Assembly (NCBI GenBank): GCA_963580285.1
Contig: OY757014.1
Span: forward strand, 100,194,072-100,258,071
Direction of reading: 5' to 3'
DNA from: Lucinisca nassula
Lineage: Eukaryota > Mollusca > Bivalvia > Lucinida > Lucinidae
DNA: 64,000 nt
How positions within the stretch are numbered: the stretch's first letter is position 1; each line of letters starts with the position of its first letter. Positions 46,479-56,247 of the stretch are shown piece after piece. Position numbers and translations under genes: made by a program. A model generated the notes under the pieces. That model was not told where the DNA came from. It saw nothing but the letters and a program-made list of their open reading frames with translations, and did not search any database.

Positions 46479-46600
46479 AAACTCGTTGAGGAAAAGGCTT
46501 GAAATGCTCCCCGTAGCCTCGCCTTTGTTTCCATTTTCCTCAACTCGTTTAATAAATTCAATAATACATGAGCAGTTATGTAAGATCATCTTTTTCATTA
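46479..46600. mobile_element. CATATGACGTC foldback element, right remnant
   Basis: AAACTCGTTGAGGAAAAGGC and its inverse hairpin, then ATAATACATGAGCAGTTATG, as in the right part of 14560-15275. Confidence 0.75.
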
Positions 46601-46627
46601 ATCGTCAGCTTTTGCAAGTGACTGGCA

Positions 46628-46629
<2 letters not shown>

Positions 46630-46664
<35 letters not shown>
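46630..46664 (+). repeat. GATT microsatellite
   Basis: Eight to nine GATT units in TTGATTGATTGATTGATT. Confidence 0.9.
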
Positions 46665-46665
<1 letters not shown>

Positions 46666-46746
46666 CAAACATCAGTCAATGCAACTGCTGCAAAATCTTC
46701 ATGATCTTGTTCTGTATTCTTTATTACATGGTTTGTTGTGCCCACT

Positions 46747-46990
46747 TTAACCCATAAAATGCCAATCACAACAATTGTCATCTGCTTTGCCATCTGCCTG
46801 TTACCTTAAAAGTATTTTTTTTGCAAACAGTGTAGGCCCAGATCAGACTGCTCCTCTAGTAGCAGTCTGATCTGGGCTCACACTGTTTGCCTGTATGCAA
46901 AAATATTTTTAATAAGTTTGCAAGAAGATTCAGCAGATGACATAAGCAGACGACATATGCAGATGTTGTTTTTCTCGGCAGCTTAAGGGT
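46747..46990. mobile_element. Palindrome-core MITE, subfamily a
   Basis: TTAACCCATAAAATGCCAAT to CTCGGCAGCTTAAGGG; core GCAAACAGTGTAGGCCCAGA (46824-46892). Confidence 0.88.
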
Positions 46991-47090
46991 AAATCATGGT
47001 GCGGTATAGGAGTTTGGTTTTCAATTAGTTTGTTCATCTAGTCATCAGTATTTGCAACAACCCTAACTTTCACTCTAATATACCGTATTC

Positions 47091-47371
47091 ACCCTAATTA
47101 CTGCACATGCTCCTATAAGCGCACACCAAAGCTATTTTTGAAAAGGAAATGCATAAGCGCACATGTTACAGTAACCTCCCCCTGGAAGCTCTCTCAGTAA
47201 ATCTATAAATAACATACCGTTACTTCTTCATCAGTGAAGGCAATGCTTTAGTATCCTTTTCCTTCCAATTAAATATCAGTATGCATCATCTCGGAAGCTT
47301 TTGGTTTAGGTAGAATTTTCACTGTGATTTTTTGGCACGATTTTGAAAAAACTAAATTAGGGCGAATACAG
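47091..47371. mobile_element. MITE with TACCGTATTCACCC inverted repeats
   Basis: TACCGTATTCACCCTAATTA and TAAATTAGGGCGAATACAGTA; interior TGCTCCTATAAGCGCACACC as in 7739-8067. Confidence 0.82.
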
Positions 47372-47419
47372 TAAGAGTCCATTTCTCAAGGTCTTACATT
47401 GCTTTTGGCGAAATTCTCT

Positions 47420-47535
47420 TTCTATATAATAGGACTGGTAGCCTGTTTGTAAAATGAACAGAAAATATTGACCTTAATGACCATTTATGGTCATTTTTTC
47501 TATATAATCTAACTTATACATTTCAAATAAGCTGT
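47420..47535. repeat. Foldback fragment, ATGACCATTTATGGTCAT core
   Basis: TAATGACCATTTATGGTCAT and TTTCTATATAATCTAAC; outer ends poor. Confidence 0.6.
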
Positions 47536-47574
47536 TGTTGCAGGTTATGTACTGAAACCAAATTTTATTTGGAT

Positions 47575-48058
47575 TCTAACAATAGAAGAAAATATATCAT
47601 GTATACAAAGACAAATCTTTAATCAATCCTGGAAAAAAGAACTTGTCATGTATCCAAAGACAAACATTTTATCAGTCATGGAAAAAAAGAACTTGTGATG
47701 AACAGATAAACCTTCAGTCATGGAAAAAAAAAGAACTTGTCATTTATACAATGATAAACATTTAATCAATCATGGGAAAAAGAACTTGTCATGTATACAA
47801 AGACAAACCTTTAATCAATCATGGAAAAAAGAACTTGTCATGTATACAAAGACAACATTTCATCAGTCATGGAAAAAAGAACTTGTGATGAATAGATAAA
47901 CCTTCAATCAATCATGGAAAAAAGAACTTGTCATTTATACAATGACAAACATTTAATCATTTATGGAATAACTTGTCATTATACAAAGACAAACATTTCA
48001 TCAAACATGGAAAAAAGAACTTGTCATGTATACAAAGACAAACCTTTAATCAATCATG
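47575..48058 (+). repeat. Minisatellite, ~48-bp unit, about 10 copies
   Basis: Units of GAACTTGTCATGTATACAAA, GACAAACCTTTAATCAATCA and TGGAAAAAA with variation in the middle (GATGAACAGATAAACC). Non-coding. Confidence 0.88.
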
Positions 48059-48120
48059 AAGAACCATGATCATGTACATGTTTGCTTCAAATGAACAATT
48101 ATCAAAAATTGATTTGAAGC

Positions 48121-48250
48121 CATAGCCCTGTCCTACTGAATGAATTAATTTTGCACCACCCATTTCTGACTGTCAGCCAATCAAATTACACGATATGATG
48201 TATATAAGTTCTATTCATAAACTGTATGACAAACAGTTCTGATCCTGATC
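48121..48250. mobile_element. Palindrome-core MITE, subfamily c, truncated
   Basis: CCCTGTCCTACTGAATGAAT, AGCCAATCAAATTAC, ACAAACAGTTCTGATCCTGA; cut by the next element. Confidence 0.55.
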
Positions 48251-48252
48251 TA

Positions 48253-48500
48253 GGCCCAGTTGTTCCAAGCCTCGTTAGCTTAACAAGCTTGTTAGTGCTC
48301 AAATATTTAACTCTTCTAGCAAGTATAATATCTAAAATTTTGTTATTTTTGCTGAAAAAATGTGTGTAGCTTTTGCCATTGCAAAAGCTACTCACATTTT
48401 TTTTTCAGCAAAAATATTAGTATTATTTGCGATACTAAATGATCAAATATTTTACAGTACATTAACTAACGGCCTCGTTAGTTTTGAGCAACTGGCCCCA
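48253..48500. mobile_element. MITE, GGGCCAGTTGTTC family, intact
   Basis: AGGCCCAGTTGTTCCAAGCC to TTTTGAGCAACTGGCCCC; palindrome GTGTGTAGCTTTTGCCATTG and inverse in the centre. Confidence 0.86.
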
Positions 48501-48610
48501 GGTGGCAAAGGTAGGTGTTGTTGTGTTGAGCACGACCAGGGCTGATACTGTCAGCAAAGGCTATGATTGGCTGCCAAGATGTGCAAGCTGATCTGAGCTG
48601 TTACTGAATG

Positions 48611-49132
48611 CCTGGGCCAGTTGTTCAAATCAGTGTTAGCTTAACAAGCTCTTTAGTGGTGAAATTGTTCACTGCTCTAGTAAGTACAACACCTAATGCT
48701 GTGTATTTTTGCTGAAAAATATGTTTGAAACTTTTGCATTTGCAAAAGCTGCTTACATTTTAGCTTGGCTGTTTTCAGAGAAAATGACGAGGTATTGTCA
48801 TAGCTCTGGCATCGTCGTCTGCATTGTCGTCGTCGTGCAAAAACTTGGACATTTTGTAATATCTCTGTCATTACTGAACATATTTACTTGAAACTCAGAC
48901 TAGTTGTTCATTATGAAAAGGGGAACTCATACCAATAGGTGAGGTAACCCTCAAAATATTTTGTCATAGTTATGCCTTTTTCGACTTAGAATTTTTGCAG
49001 CCGAGCGTTGGCACCCACATGCGGTGCTCTTGTTTCAGCATTAATATTAGCATATTTACCATATTAAATGATAAAGGTTTTAACAGTATGTTAACTCACG
49101 ACGTCATTAGTTTTGAACAACTGGCCCCTGTT
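48611..49132. mobile_element. MITE, GGGCCAGTTGTTC family, with insertion
   Basis: CTGGGCCAGTTGTTCAAATC to TTTTGAACAACTGGCCCC; about 260 bp of unrelated DNA (about 48775-49035, ending GGTGCTCTTGTTTCAGC) is in the middle. Confidence 0.78.
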
Positions 49133-49377
49133 TGCTAAAGTCAATTTTCTTGTAAAATGGCCCTTTTTGGGTTGATTGTTTATCACGCAAGCTAAAATTA
49201 CTAAGCACAGAAGTTCTTCATTGCTGATGTCCACGTGACTATAACTGATTTGTACGAAAACCAGGTAACTTTTATTTATAGAAAATAGCCACGCTATACT
49301 CATCACTGTGGGTTCAGAGTGTTGCATAAGAGGGTTATCGATAGAATCTGGAATCGAATCAAGCATTGGGTTCGGCA

Positions 49378-49460
49378 AAACTGTGTAGCCCCAAATCAGG
49401 TGCCGTAGAATGCAGCATCTGATCAGGGTCTACACAGTTTTCTTACAGTACATTAAGGGT
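49378..49460. repeat. CAAACAGTG-type palindrome, variant
   Basis: AAAACTGTGTAGCCCCAAAT and inverse with GTGCCGTAGAATGCAGCAT turn. Confidence 0.65.
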
Positions 49461-49478
49461 TAAATGAAACAAAACAGT

Positions 49479-49719
49479 TTAAGGGGCATGGGAACACCGT
49501 GAGGGGAGGCAAATCCAGCAAAAGTATTTTTGTCTCCCATGTACATAGGGTCAACTCTTAAAGGAAAGAATTTGCTCCTGAGGAGCAAATTCTTTCCTTT
49601 AAGAGTAGACCCCTTTTTCAGTGGGGCAGGGCTTATAGAAAAGCGAACAGGAAGTCCCGAAAGTTGTCTCCCTTTGAAAAAGGGTGGAAAAATCTGCCAG
49701 ATGTTCCCATTCCCCTTAA
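49479..49719 (-). mobile_element. TTAA-flanked MITE (AGGGGAAT family)
   Basis: TTAAGGGGCATGGGAACACC to GTTCCCATTCCCCTTAA; core palindrome 49553-49615, body in reverse order to 4540-4780. Confidence 0.88.
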
Positions 49720-49744
49720 GTCTCCGTTCTGGATCATTTTGCCA

Positions 49745-50065
49745 GCCAATAATCACATCACGTGAACAAGTCCGTGAAAAGAACCCCACTTCAAATAGAG
49801 AAAACTGGGGTTACGGGGTGTACATTATTTTTCGTATTTCTGCTTAGAGACATAGGTTGTGGGTGCTTGTTCGAAACGCGAACTGCCTCAATGAGGCAGT
49901 TCTAACAAGCACCACCAACCTACATTTGAACATAGGTTGTGGGTGCTCATTTGAACCGCCTCAATAAGGCAGTTCTAACGAACACCACAAGCCTATGTTC
50001 TAAGTATAAATAATAAAAGTTTCACAGATTTTCATTAGAAACGTAGCCATTTTGGATATGTGAAA
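49745..50065. mobile_element. MITE with CGTTAGAACCGCC-type core, duplicated
   Basis: ATCACATCACGTGAACAAGT to TTAGAAACGTAGCCATTTTG; two core palindromes side by side (49850-49925 and 49930-50000). Confidence 0.75.
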
Positions 50066-50145
50066 AAAAAAATGCACTGTCGCATAGGTGTATTATCATA
50101 ACAAGAGACAATCAACTCACTTGTGTTGTCTGTGTTTTGATTAAC

Positions 50146-50370
50146 CCATTTAGTACCGGAAACCCCTAAAGGGGTAATTGGCAAACAGTGCAGGCCCAGA
50201 TCAGACACCGCATAATGCAGCGTCTGATCAGGGCCTCCACTGTTTGCTAAAAGTTCAGTCATTTTCCAAATAAATTTTGATGAAAACACAGCCTGACACC
50301 CCTAAATTTTGAAATGAACTCCTGCTATGTATAAGGAGGAAGATTCCATTTGGTACAAAAAGGATTATTA
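50146..50370. mobile_element. Palindrome-core MITE, subfamily b
   Basis: TTAACCCATTTAGTACCGGA to TTTGGTACAAAAAGGATTA; core GGCAAACAGTGCAGGCCCAG with CACCGCATAATGCAGCGTC turn. Confidence 0.87.
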
Positions 50371-50384
50371 TCAGTTACCCCCTA

Positions 50385-50720
50385 TATTAACTGCATTATA
50401 GCACATTCACCTGATAAACATATGCTATCTCAGGACAAGAGAGCTTTATCAGGTCAACGTGACATTGCATTTCTTAGTACTGGACTGCTGGGAAAATTGG
50501 CAAAAATGTAAGAGTGTACAATGGTATTAACTGATAAATAAAATACCAGATTCGTGTCATTTGATATCAAGTTTATCAGGCTCAGCTTCAAGAACGCATG
50601 TAGAATCGCTCGGCAAGCCTCGCGATTCTACAAGTGTTCTTGAAGCCTTGCCTGATAAACTTGATATCAAAAGACACTCAACTGGTATTTTCTATAGTCC
50701 ATGCTGCAGCTGGTGTTATA
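50385..50720. mobile_element. Foldback element, TTGATATCAAGTTTATCAGG arms
   Basis: TGATATCAAGTTTATCAGGC with GCTTCAAGAACGCATGTAGA is mirrored to about 50680; turn GCTCGGCAAGCCTCGCG. Outer arms AATACCAGATTCGTGTCATT and ACACTCAACTGGTATTTT. Confidence 0.75.
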
Positions 50721-50957
50721 TTGTGATATTTGAAAGTGTTTAAGAAAAGTGCTATTTAGTATTTATAGTAAAAAATGTTAAATAGAAGTAAGTGCTATGA
50801 TAAATGTTAAATGAAATTACATGTATATTATAAATGCCTGTTGAGTGTTATAGTTTTTCTTAATTTTAAAAGTATGTCCCTTACCTTGATGCCGGGATGA
50901 TACTGGTTCAGTCCTGTTCATGTGTCTGTCTGCAGATGTATCTGTAACACTTCACAG

Positions 50958-51262
50958 CCGGCCTCGGTAGCTAAGTCGGATGCACCTGACTGGTGATCAT
51001 GAGGACGCGGGTTCGAGACCTGCCGGGGTTGGCAACATTCTTTCGTGGAGATTGATCATGAAATCTTTTCTCAGTCACTCTCTCCCTTCCGCTGATTCAA
51101 GAAGGGCAGTTGTCAGTTTCTGGCTAAAGAATGTTCACTGTACTGGTAATACCGCTTACGTATAAGCCTGCCAAGGAAAAGTGTGGATAGGAAAACTGAC
51201 CGGCTCAAAAATGACCTAAATAGTGTTGACTGGGCTGTTAAACTCGAAAACAAACAAACACT
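50958..51262 (+). mobile_element. tRNA-derived SINE with conserved central domain
   Basis: Head CCGGCCTCGGTAGCTAAGTC (A-box-like) and GGGTTCGAGACC (B box); middle GGAGATTGATCATGAAATCT; central GTACTGGTAATACCGCTTAC with TATAAGCCTGCC; end AAAATGACCTAAATAGTGTT and GGGCTGTTAAACTCGAAAAC then CAAACAAACA. Central and 3' parts are shared with SINE-A; the head is not. Confidence 0.85.
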
Positions 51263-51339
51263 TAACAGGCTTTCAGTTTGTCCTACATATTTATAGCTCC
51301 AAAAGGGCCATAAAATCATGCTTGAAGACCTTTTTTAGC

Positions 51340-52307
51340 TCGGGGGAGCGCAAATTGTTAAGGAAGGTTATGTGTGAGCTCGGAACTTACGGTAACTGAA
51401 ATATTGCACTGAGACTTTAAAACAGACCATGAAATTTGTCCTGCTCATAAATGCTTATTTTTTGGTTATATGAAGCAAAACTGTGGTCTTTAGAGGGTGA
51501 ACCAGGTTTTAACGCAATTTTACCTGGTGACCTAGTTTTTGACCTGACATGACCGATATTCTCTTGACCCAGATATCATCTAGGCAAACATTCTGATAAA
51601 GTTTTATGAAGATTGATGCAAAATTATGGCTTCTAGAGTGTGAACAAGGTTTTAAAGAAATTTGACCTAGTGACCTAGTTTTGGATCTGACATGACCCAT
51701 ATTCGAACTTGACCTAGATATCACTAAGGCAAACATTCTGGTGAAGTTTTATGAAGATTGAAGCAAAGCTGTGGTCTCTAGAGGGTGAACAAGGTTGTAA
51801 AGAAATTTGACCTATTGACCAAGTTGTTGATCCAACATGACCCATATTCAAACTTCATCAAAACATCATCCAAGACAAACATTCTGGTAAAGTTATATGA
51901 AGATTAAAGCAAAACTGTCGTCTCTAGAAGGTGCACAAGGTTTTAACGCAATTTGACCTGGTGACCTAGTTTTTGACCCAACATGACCCATATTCAAACT
52001 TGACCTAGATATCTGATATCATCAAGGCAAACATTCTGGTAAAGTTTATGAAGATTGAAGCAAAACTGTGGTCGCTAGGGGGAACAAGATTTTCAAGAAA
52101 TTTGACCTAGTGACCTAGTTTTTCATCCGATATGACCCATATTCGAACCTGATCCAGATATCATCAAGACAAATGTTCTGATAAAGTTCCATGAAGATTG
52201 AAACAAAACTGTGACCTCTAGAGGGTGAACACGGTAAATAATGTTGACGATGCACGACGTACTTACGACAGACAAAGGGTGATCACGATAGCTCACCTTG
52301 AGCATTG
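51340..52307. repeat. Tandem-repeat element, ~145-bp unit, about 5 copies (interrupted)
   Basis: Units contain TTTGACCTAGTGACCTAGTT, GACCCATATTCGAACTTGAC, TAGATATCATCAAGGCAAAC, ATGAAGATTGAAGCAAAACT, CTCTAGAGGGTGAACAAGGT. Right boundary ATCACGATAGCTCACCTTG is cut by the SINE; the end GCTTAGGTGAGCTAAAAATA resumes at 59239-59258. That end is the inverse of the left end of the array at 11741. Confidence 0.85.
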
Positions 52308-52406
52308 TTTGTTTGTTTGATTTGAGGTTTAACGTCCCCGTCAACACTGTAAAGGTCATTTTGGAGACGTTGCGTCCAATTTTGTGGGACTTTTACCCGA
52401 CATTGA

Positions 52407-52682
52407 TGGATAGGAGACATTATTTTAAATCGAAAGACATTACTTTATCGATATTAATAGCTGTTTAATTGGACGTTACATCGCTGGCGTATGACGTTAC
52501 GTCGTTGACGTAACGTCCTGTTAACGTCATAATTAACTTTAGTTACCAGAGAGTTGAAAACGTCGCCATTCAGTGAAGGGATCAGTATCGTAAGAAAACA
52601 AAAATAAATTAGTATTTCGGAACTTACAATCGAAGTTCATTTCTTTTGTTGCAAATCCATCATCGGGAAAATCGCCGCAACA
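52407..52682 (+). repeat. 5' LTR of BEL/Pao element (276 bp)
   Basis: Starts TGGATAGGAG and ends CGCCGCAACA (TG...CA). Differs from the 3' LTR at four positions by my comparison (about 98.5 percent identity). Contains ACGTCA/GACGT-rich repeats in the middle, a possible CRE-like promoter signal. Confidence 0.93.
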
Positions 52683-52687
52683 AAATT

Positions 52688-52703
52688 TGGTAGCAGAGCG
52701 AGG
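52688..52703 (+). other. Primer binding site
   Basis: TGGTAGCAGAGCGAGG lies 5 bp after the 5' LTR. It begins with TGG, complementary to a tRNA CCA end, in the position expected for the minus-strand primer. I cannot name the tRNA with certainty. Confidence 0.7.
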
Positions 52704-52771
52704 TTAGAATTATCGGGAAATCAACAGAAATAGAATAAACCTGAATAGCGTCATCGGAAAATCGGAACAAT

Positions 52772-54775
52772 ATGGAGGGTAGCGACAACCACGTCGACGT
52801 CGTTATGTTAGAGGCAGAATATAAGAAGGATAAGTGCAGAATGAAATCAAACTTTACCCGTTCGCTGAACAAACTGTTGTTGCTTTTAGAAGAACAGGAC
52901 TTGCCGAGTCGCAATGAAGTTGAACAAGCATGGAAGAAACTGGATATTTGTATGGAAATTGTCATGGAGGTATTATCAAACTTTTCAGACTTCTACATGA
53001 AAAACAAGGAATTTCTAAAATGCAAGAATATGATTTGTGAAATGGAAAAGATAGAAGAAGATTACAACACTGCAATCGACAGGGCAAGGAAATACATGGA
53101 TTCGCGGGAGGACAACTCAAGTCTAACGTCTGATATACTTTCAATTGATCTTCAACAGAGGATGAATCTCACCGACAGCTATTTAGAGACAAGACAAACC
53201 ATACCATCAGTGCAGTCACAAACATTTTCCAAGGTAACATTGTCAAAGGAAAGTATGCCAGTGACAATTAACAATGAGCGATATGGCAGTTCCCCTATTG
53301 ATACATGTACAAACACGCACAGTGCGAAATGGCCGAACATTGCGCAGGCATGTCAACATAATTCTGAGGAACACAAAACAGGCCCTACTTTGTATCAAAG
53401 AGACAATGAAAGAGATATGAAAGTTAATACTGCGTCATTTGAAACACGCACCCGAGCAGCAATGTCGGGACAGTCTGCCGGCTACGATGCCCCCTCTATC
53501 GGACAGGATCTATGGCGCCAGCTTAAACGTGTTCAAATACCAGTTTTTACGGGAGACAAGCGAACCTACCAAAGCTGGAAAGCTGCTTTTCTGGCGTGCA
53601 TTGACAGCGCTCCAGCGACAGGCGAATACAAGTTGCTGCAACTACGCCAATATCTATCGGGAGAAGCACTGAGAGCCATTGAAAATCTGGGACATTCAGC
53701 CAGTGCATATGAAGCGGCAAAAGAACGTTTGGATCGAAAATATGGAGGTAAGCGTCGCCAAATCGCCATTTACCTTGAAGAACTAGAACAGTTCCGCCAA
53801 ATAAGACACGGAAATGCTCGAGATCTAGAACAGTTCGCTGACTTATTGGACATAGCGATAATAAATCTGAAAGAGGCAGGGCAGCACCACGAACTTGGGG
53901 ATGGCTCCCTGTACACAAAATTACAGAGAAAATTACCGGAATCAATGCTGGCGTGCTATAATAGGTGGATATTTGAAAATAGGCTATCAGACTCGGTACT
54001 AACCTTAAGAACTTGGGTGATTCAGGAGTCTGAATTTCAAACAATGGCTGCCGAGACCGTTCACGGTGTAGCCTGCAGATCTAGGGATAGTCAGTCAATG
54101 CGACCAGTCGTAAACTATAAGAATCAACGGACATTCTTCGGGGACAAAATGCAGAATCGTAGCATGCAGTATTCACCCTGTCGACTTTGTGGAGCCCGAC
54201 ATGGTGTTTGGAAATGCCAAAACTTTATACAGAAGACTGTTGCAGAAAGATGGGATGTCGCAAAACAGTTTCAGCTTTGTTTTCGTTGTTTGGCAGGGGG
54301 ACATTCCGGGAAATTATGTCCAAGAAGCCGCCAATGCAGCAAAGATGGCTGCCGAGAGCTTCACCATAGGCTGCTGCACATACAGAGTTATCGACCTGAA
54401 GCTGAACGAATGCTGCAAACAAGCAGCAATACTATACCAAAACAGGTTGCTGAATCGGAAGCAAGACCTTCGCATTCTGATAGTTTAAACAAAGACTCTG
54501 TCAATTCTGGCACGGAGGGGAAAGGGCAAATACCGAGACTTTGTCAATTCTGGCACGGAGGGGAAAGGGCAAATACCGCAGACAACTATGCTAGCACAGA
54601 CCGATTACAGGCCGGACTTCGTTGCTTTACGGACCGTTCCAGTCATTGTGAGGAATGGCAATCGTTCATTGCAGGTAAATGCCTTATTAGACGATGCCAG
54701 CACGGAAACATATGTCAATGGAGATGTAGCTGCAGAGCTGGGGCTACGAGGAAAAACAGAAAAGGTGACCGTTAA
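52772..54775 (+). CDS. BEL/Pao Gag part of Gag-Pol (frame broken at the 43-bp duplication)
   Basis: Start MEGSDNHVDV 90 bp after the LTR. An N-terminal coiled-coil-like region (to about residue 110) is followed by a DUF1759-type capsid region (about 245-375: PVFTGDKRTYQSWKAAFLAC, then ALRAIENLG and DRKYGG), then two zinc knuckles, CRLCGARHGVWKC and CFRCLAGGHSGKLC, and a Cys/His cluster. Residues after about 575 are out-of-frame, because the 43-bp duplication at 54493-54578 shifts the frame by one; the true continuation is the protease frame that follows. Confidence 0.9.
   Translation: MEGSDNHVDVVMLEAEYKKDKCRMKSNFTRSLNKLLLLLEEQDLPSRNEVEQAWKKLDICMEIVMEVLSNFSDFYMKNKEFLKCKNMICEMEKIEEDYNTAIDRARKYMDSREDNSSLTSDILSIDLQQRMNLTDSYLETRQTIPSVQSQTFSKVTLSKESMPVTINNERYGSSPIDTCTNTHSAKWPNIAQACQHNSEEHKTGPTLYQRDNERDMKVNTASFETRTRAAMSGQSAGYDAPSIGQDLWRQLKRVQIPVFTGDKRTYQSWKAAFLACIDSAPATGEYKLLQLRQYLSGEALRAIENLGHSASAYEAAKERLDRKYGGKRRQIAIYLEELEQFRQIRHGNARDLEQFADLLDIAIINLKEAGQHHELGDGSLYTKLQRKLPESMLACYNRWIFENRLSDSVLTLRTWVIQESEFQTMAAETVHGVACRSRDSQSMRPVVNYKNQRTFFGDKMQNRSMQYSPCRLCGARHGVWKCQNFIQKTVAERWDVAKQFQLCFRCLAGGHSGKLCPRSRQCSKDGCRELHHRLLHIQSYRPEAERMLQTSSNTIPKQVAESEARPSHSDSLNKDSVNSGTEGKGQIPRLCQFWHGGERANTADNYASTDRLQAGLRCFTDRSSHCEEWQSFIAGKCLIRRCQHGNICQWRCSCRAGATRKNRKGDR
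54493..54578 (+). repeat. 43-bp tandem duplication in BEL gag-pol
   Basis: Units 54493-54535 and 54536-54578 differ at one base. The extra 43 bp (1 modulo 3) moves the reading from the Gag frame to the protease frame, which explains the break exactly. Confidence 0.93.
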
Positions 54776-55790
54776 CGTTTTAAATGGCCAGATCGAAACA
54801 TTTGAGACAAGACCAGTAAACATCGGCTTGGAGAGCGTTGACGGCAATGTAAGCATGAGTATCACTGCATACACAACAAACAGGGTCACCGGAAACATGA
54901 CAGTTATTGACTGGAACAGGTACAAGAGGCACTGGAATCACCTAGAGAGAATTGAATTCCCACGAACAGCCAAAAGACCCATAGTAGATGTTCTAATCGG
55001 CATTGACTGTGCAGATCTTCTGTATGCAATCAAAGAGATAAGAGGCCGGCCAGGGGAACCGATAGCAAGGCTTACGCCGCTTGGGTGGACCTGTATTGGA
55101 AACCCGGGAATAGCTAGTAGACCAATATTGCAGACAAGTTTCTCAACCACATATTTTACGAGGGACATATCAGAAATAGAGAGGCTGAATGAAAATCTCA
55201 AAAGGTTCTGGGAAATAGAAGATACGTCGTTTGCAGAAACACCAATAGTGAGAATAGAAGAACAGTCCGCGTTGAAGAAAGTGCAACAATCAATGACATA
55301 TGAAAATCAAACGTATCGGGTCGCCATTCCATGGAAAGAAAGAACACCAGAATTACCTGACAATTATACAATGGCGCTTCGAAGATTGGAAAATACTGAG
55401 AAGAGACTAATGAGGTCACCAGACATCGCTAAAATGTACGCTGCAATAATCGAGGATTATATTAGAAAAGGCTACATAAGAAAAGTTCCGGAACACGAGC
55501 ACTCACAATCAAAGTGGTATCTGCCACACTTTCCAGTCTTAAGGCCAGACAAAGATACAACAAAGACTAGAATAGTGTTTGATGCATCGGCGAAATGCAG
55601 TAACGTATCTCTAAATGATGCAATACACCAAGGACCAAAATTACAGAGGGACCTATTTGATGTACTTTTGCGTTTCCGACGCTCTCCGGTGGCTCTGGTC
55701 TGCGACATTGCAGAGATGTACCTCCGGATCGGTATAAAACAAGAGGACAAATTATATCACAGGTTTCTATGGAGGGGAACCAGCAATTAA
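54588..55790 (+). CDS. BEL/Pao protease and RT N-terminal part, ending at premature stop
   Basis: The ATG at 54588 is not a natural start; in an intact element this is internal to Gag-Pol. Aspartic protease (DUF1758-like): VNALLDDASTETYVN holds the active Asp; then a linker (DVLIGIDCADLL, GWTCIGNPG) and RT palm start: KTRIVFDASAKCSNVSLNDA, LVCDIAEMYLRIGI (first catalytic Asp), YHRFLWRG. A TAA at 55788-55790 interrupts the frame; family sequence resumes in the same frame right after it (VVFGVNSSPF). Confidence 0.9.
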   Translation: MLAQTDYRPDFVALRTVPVIVRNGNRSLQVNALLDDASTETYVNGDVAAELGLRGKTEKVTVNVLNGQIETFETRPVNIGLESVDGNVSMSITAYTTNRVTGNMTVIDWNRYKRHWNHLERIEFPRTAKRPIVDVLIGIDCADLLYAIKEIRGRPGEPIARLTPLGWTCIGNPGIASRPILQTSFSTTYFTRDISEIERLNENLKRFWEIEDTSFAETPIVRIEEQSALKKVQQSMTYENQTYRVAIPWKERTPELPDNYTMALRRLENTEKRLMRSPDIAKMYAAIIEDYIRKGYIRKVPEHEHSQSKWYLPHFPVLRPDKDTTKTRIVFDASAKCSNVSLNDAIHQGPKLQRDLFDVLLRFRRSPVALVCDIAEMYLRIGIKQEDKLYHRFLWRGTSN

Positions 55791-56247
55791 AGTAACCCAG
55801 ACGTCTTTGAGTTCGACCGGGTCGTGTTTGGGGTCAACTCATCACCGTTCCAGGCACAGTTTGTGTTACAGCAGCATGCCAAGATGTACCAGGGTGATTT
55901 CCCCATAGGATCGGAAACAATCCTTCAGTCAACATACATGGATGATTCGATGGACTCTGTTCTGAATGATGAAATGGGAATCGAACTTTACAACCAACTT
56001 TCTCAGCTGCTATCAAAAGCTGGCATGCATGCGAGAAAATGGCTTTCCAATTCACCAGGCGTGCTAGCACAGATTCCACTACAGGATCGGAAAGCGGAAG
56101 TGGACTTAGATCGAGAACAGATTCCATGTTCCAAAACCCTAGGAGTATGGTGGCATGCAGACCGTGATGTGTTTGTGTTCAGAGAGAACCCACCCGAAAA
56201 CACCATGATGTATACAAAACGCAATTTTCTTAAAAAAAATTGCTACG
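55791..56247 (+). pseudogene. BEL/Pao RT middle part between the nonsense codon and the A-run frameshift
   Basis: Same frame as the protease segment. Contains FGVNSSPFQAQFVLQQHA, the YMDD box (55935-55946) and LSKAGMHARKWLSN, all expected in BEL/Pao RT. An open frame continues to 56396, but past the A-run at 56232-56239 it is nonsense; the real protein moves to the next frame (LFDPIGFLAPFT). Confidence 0.88.
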
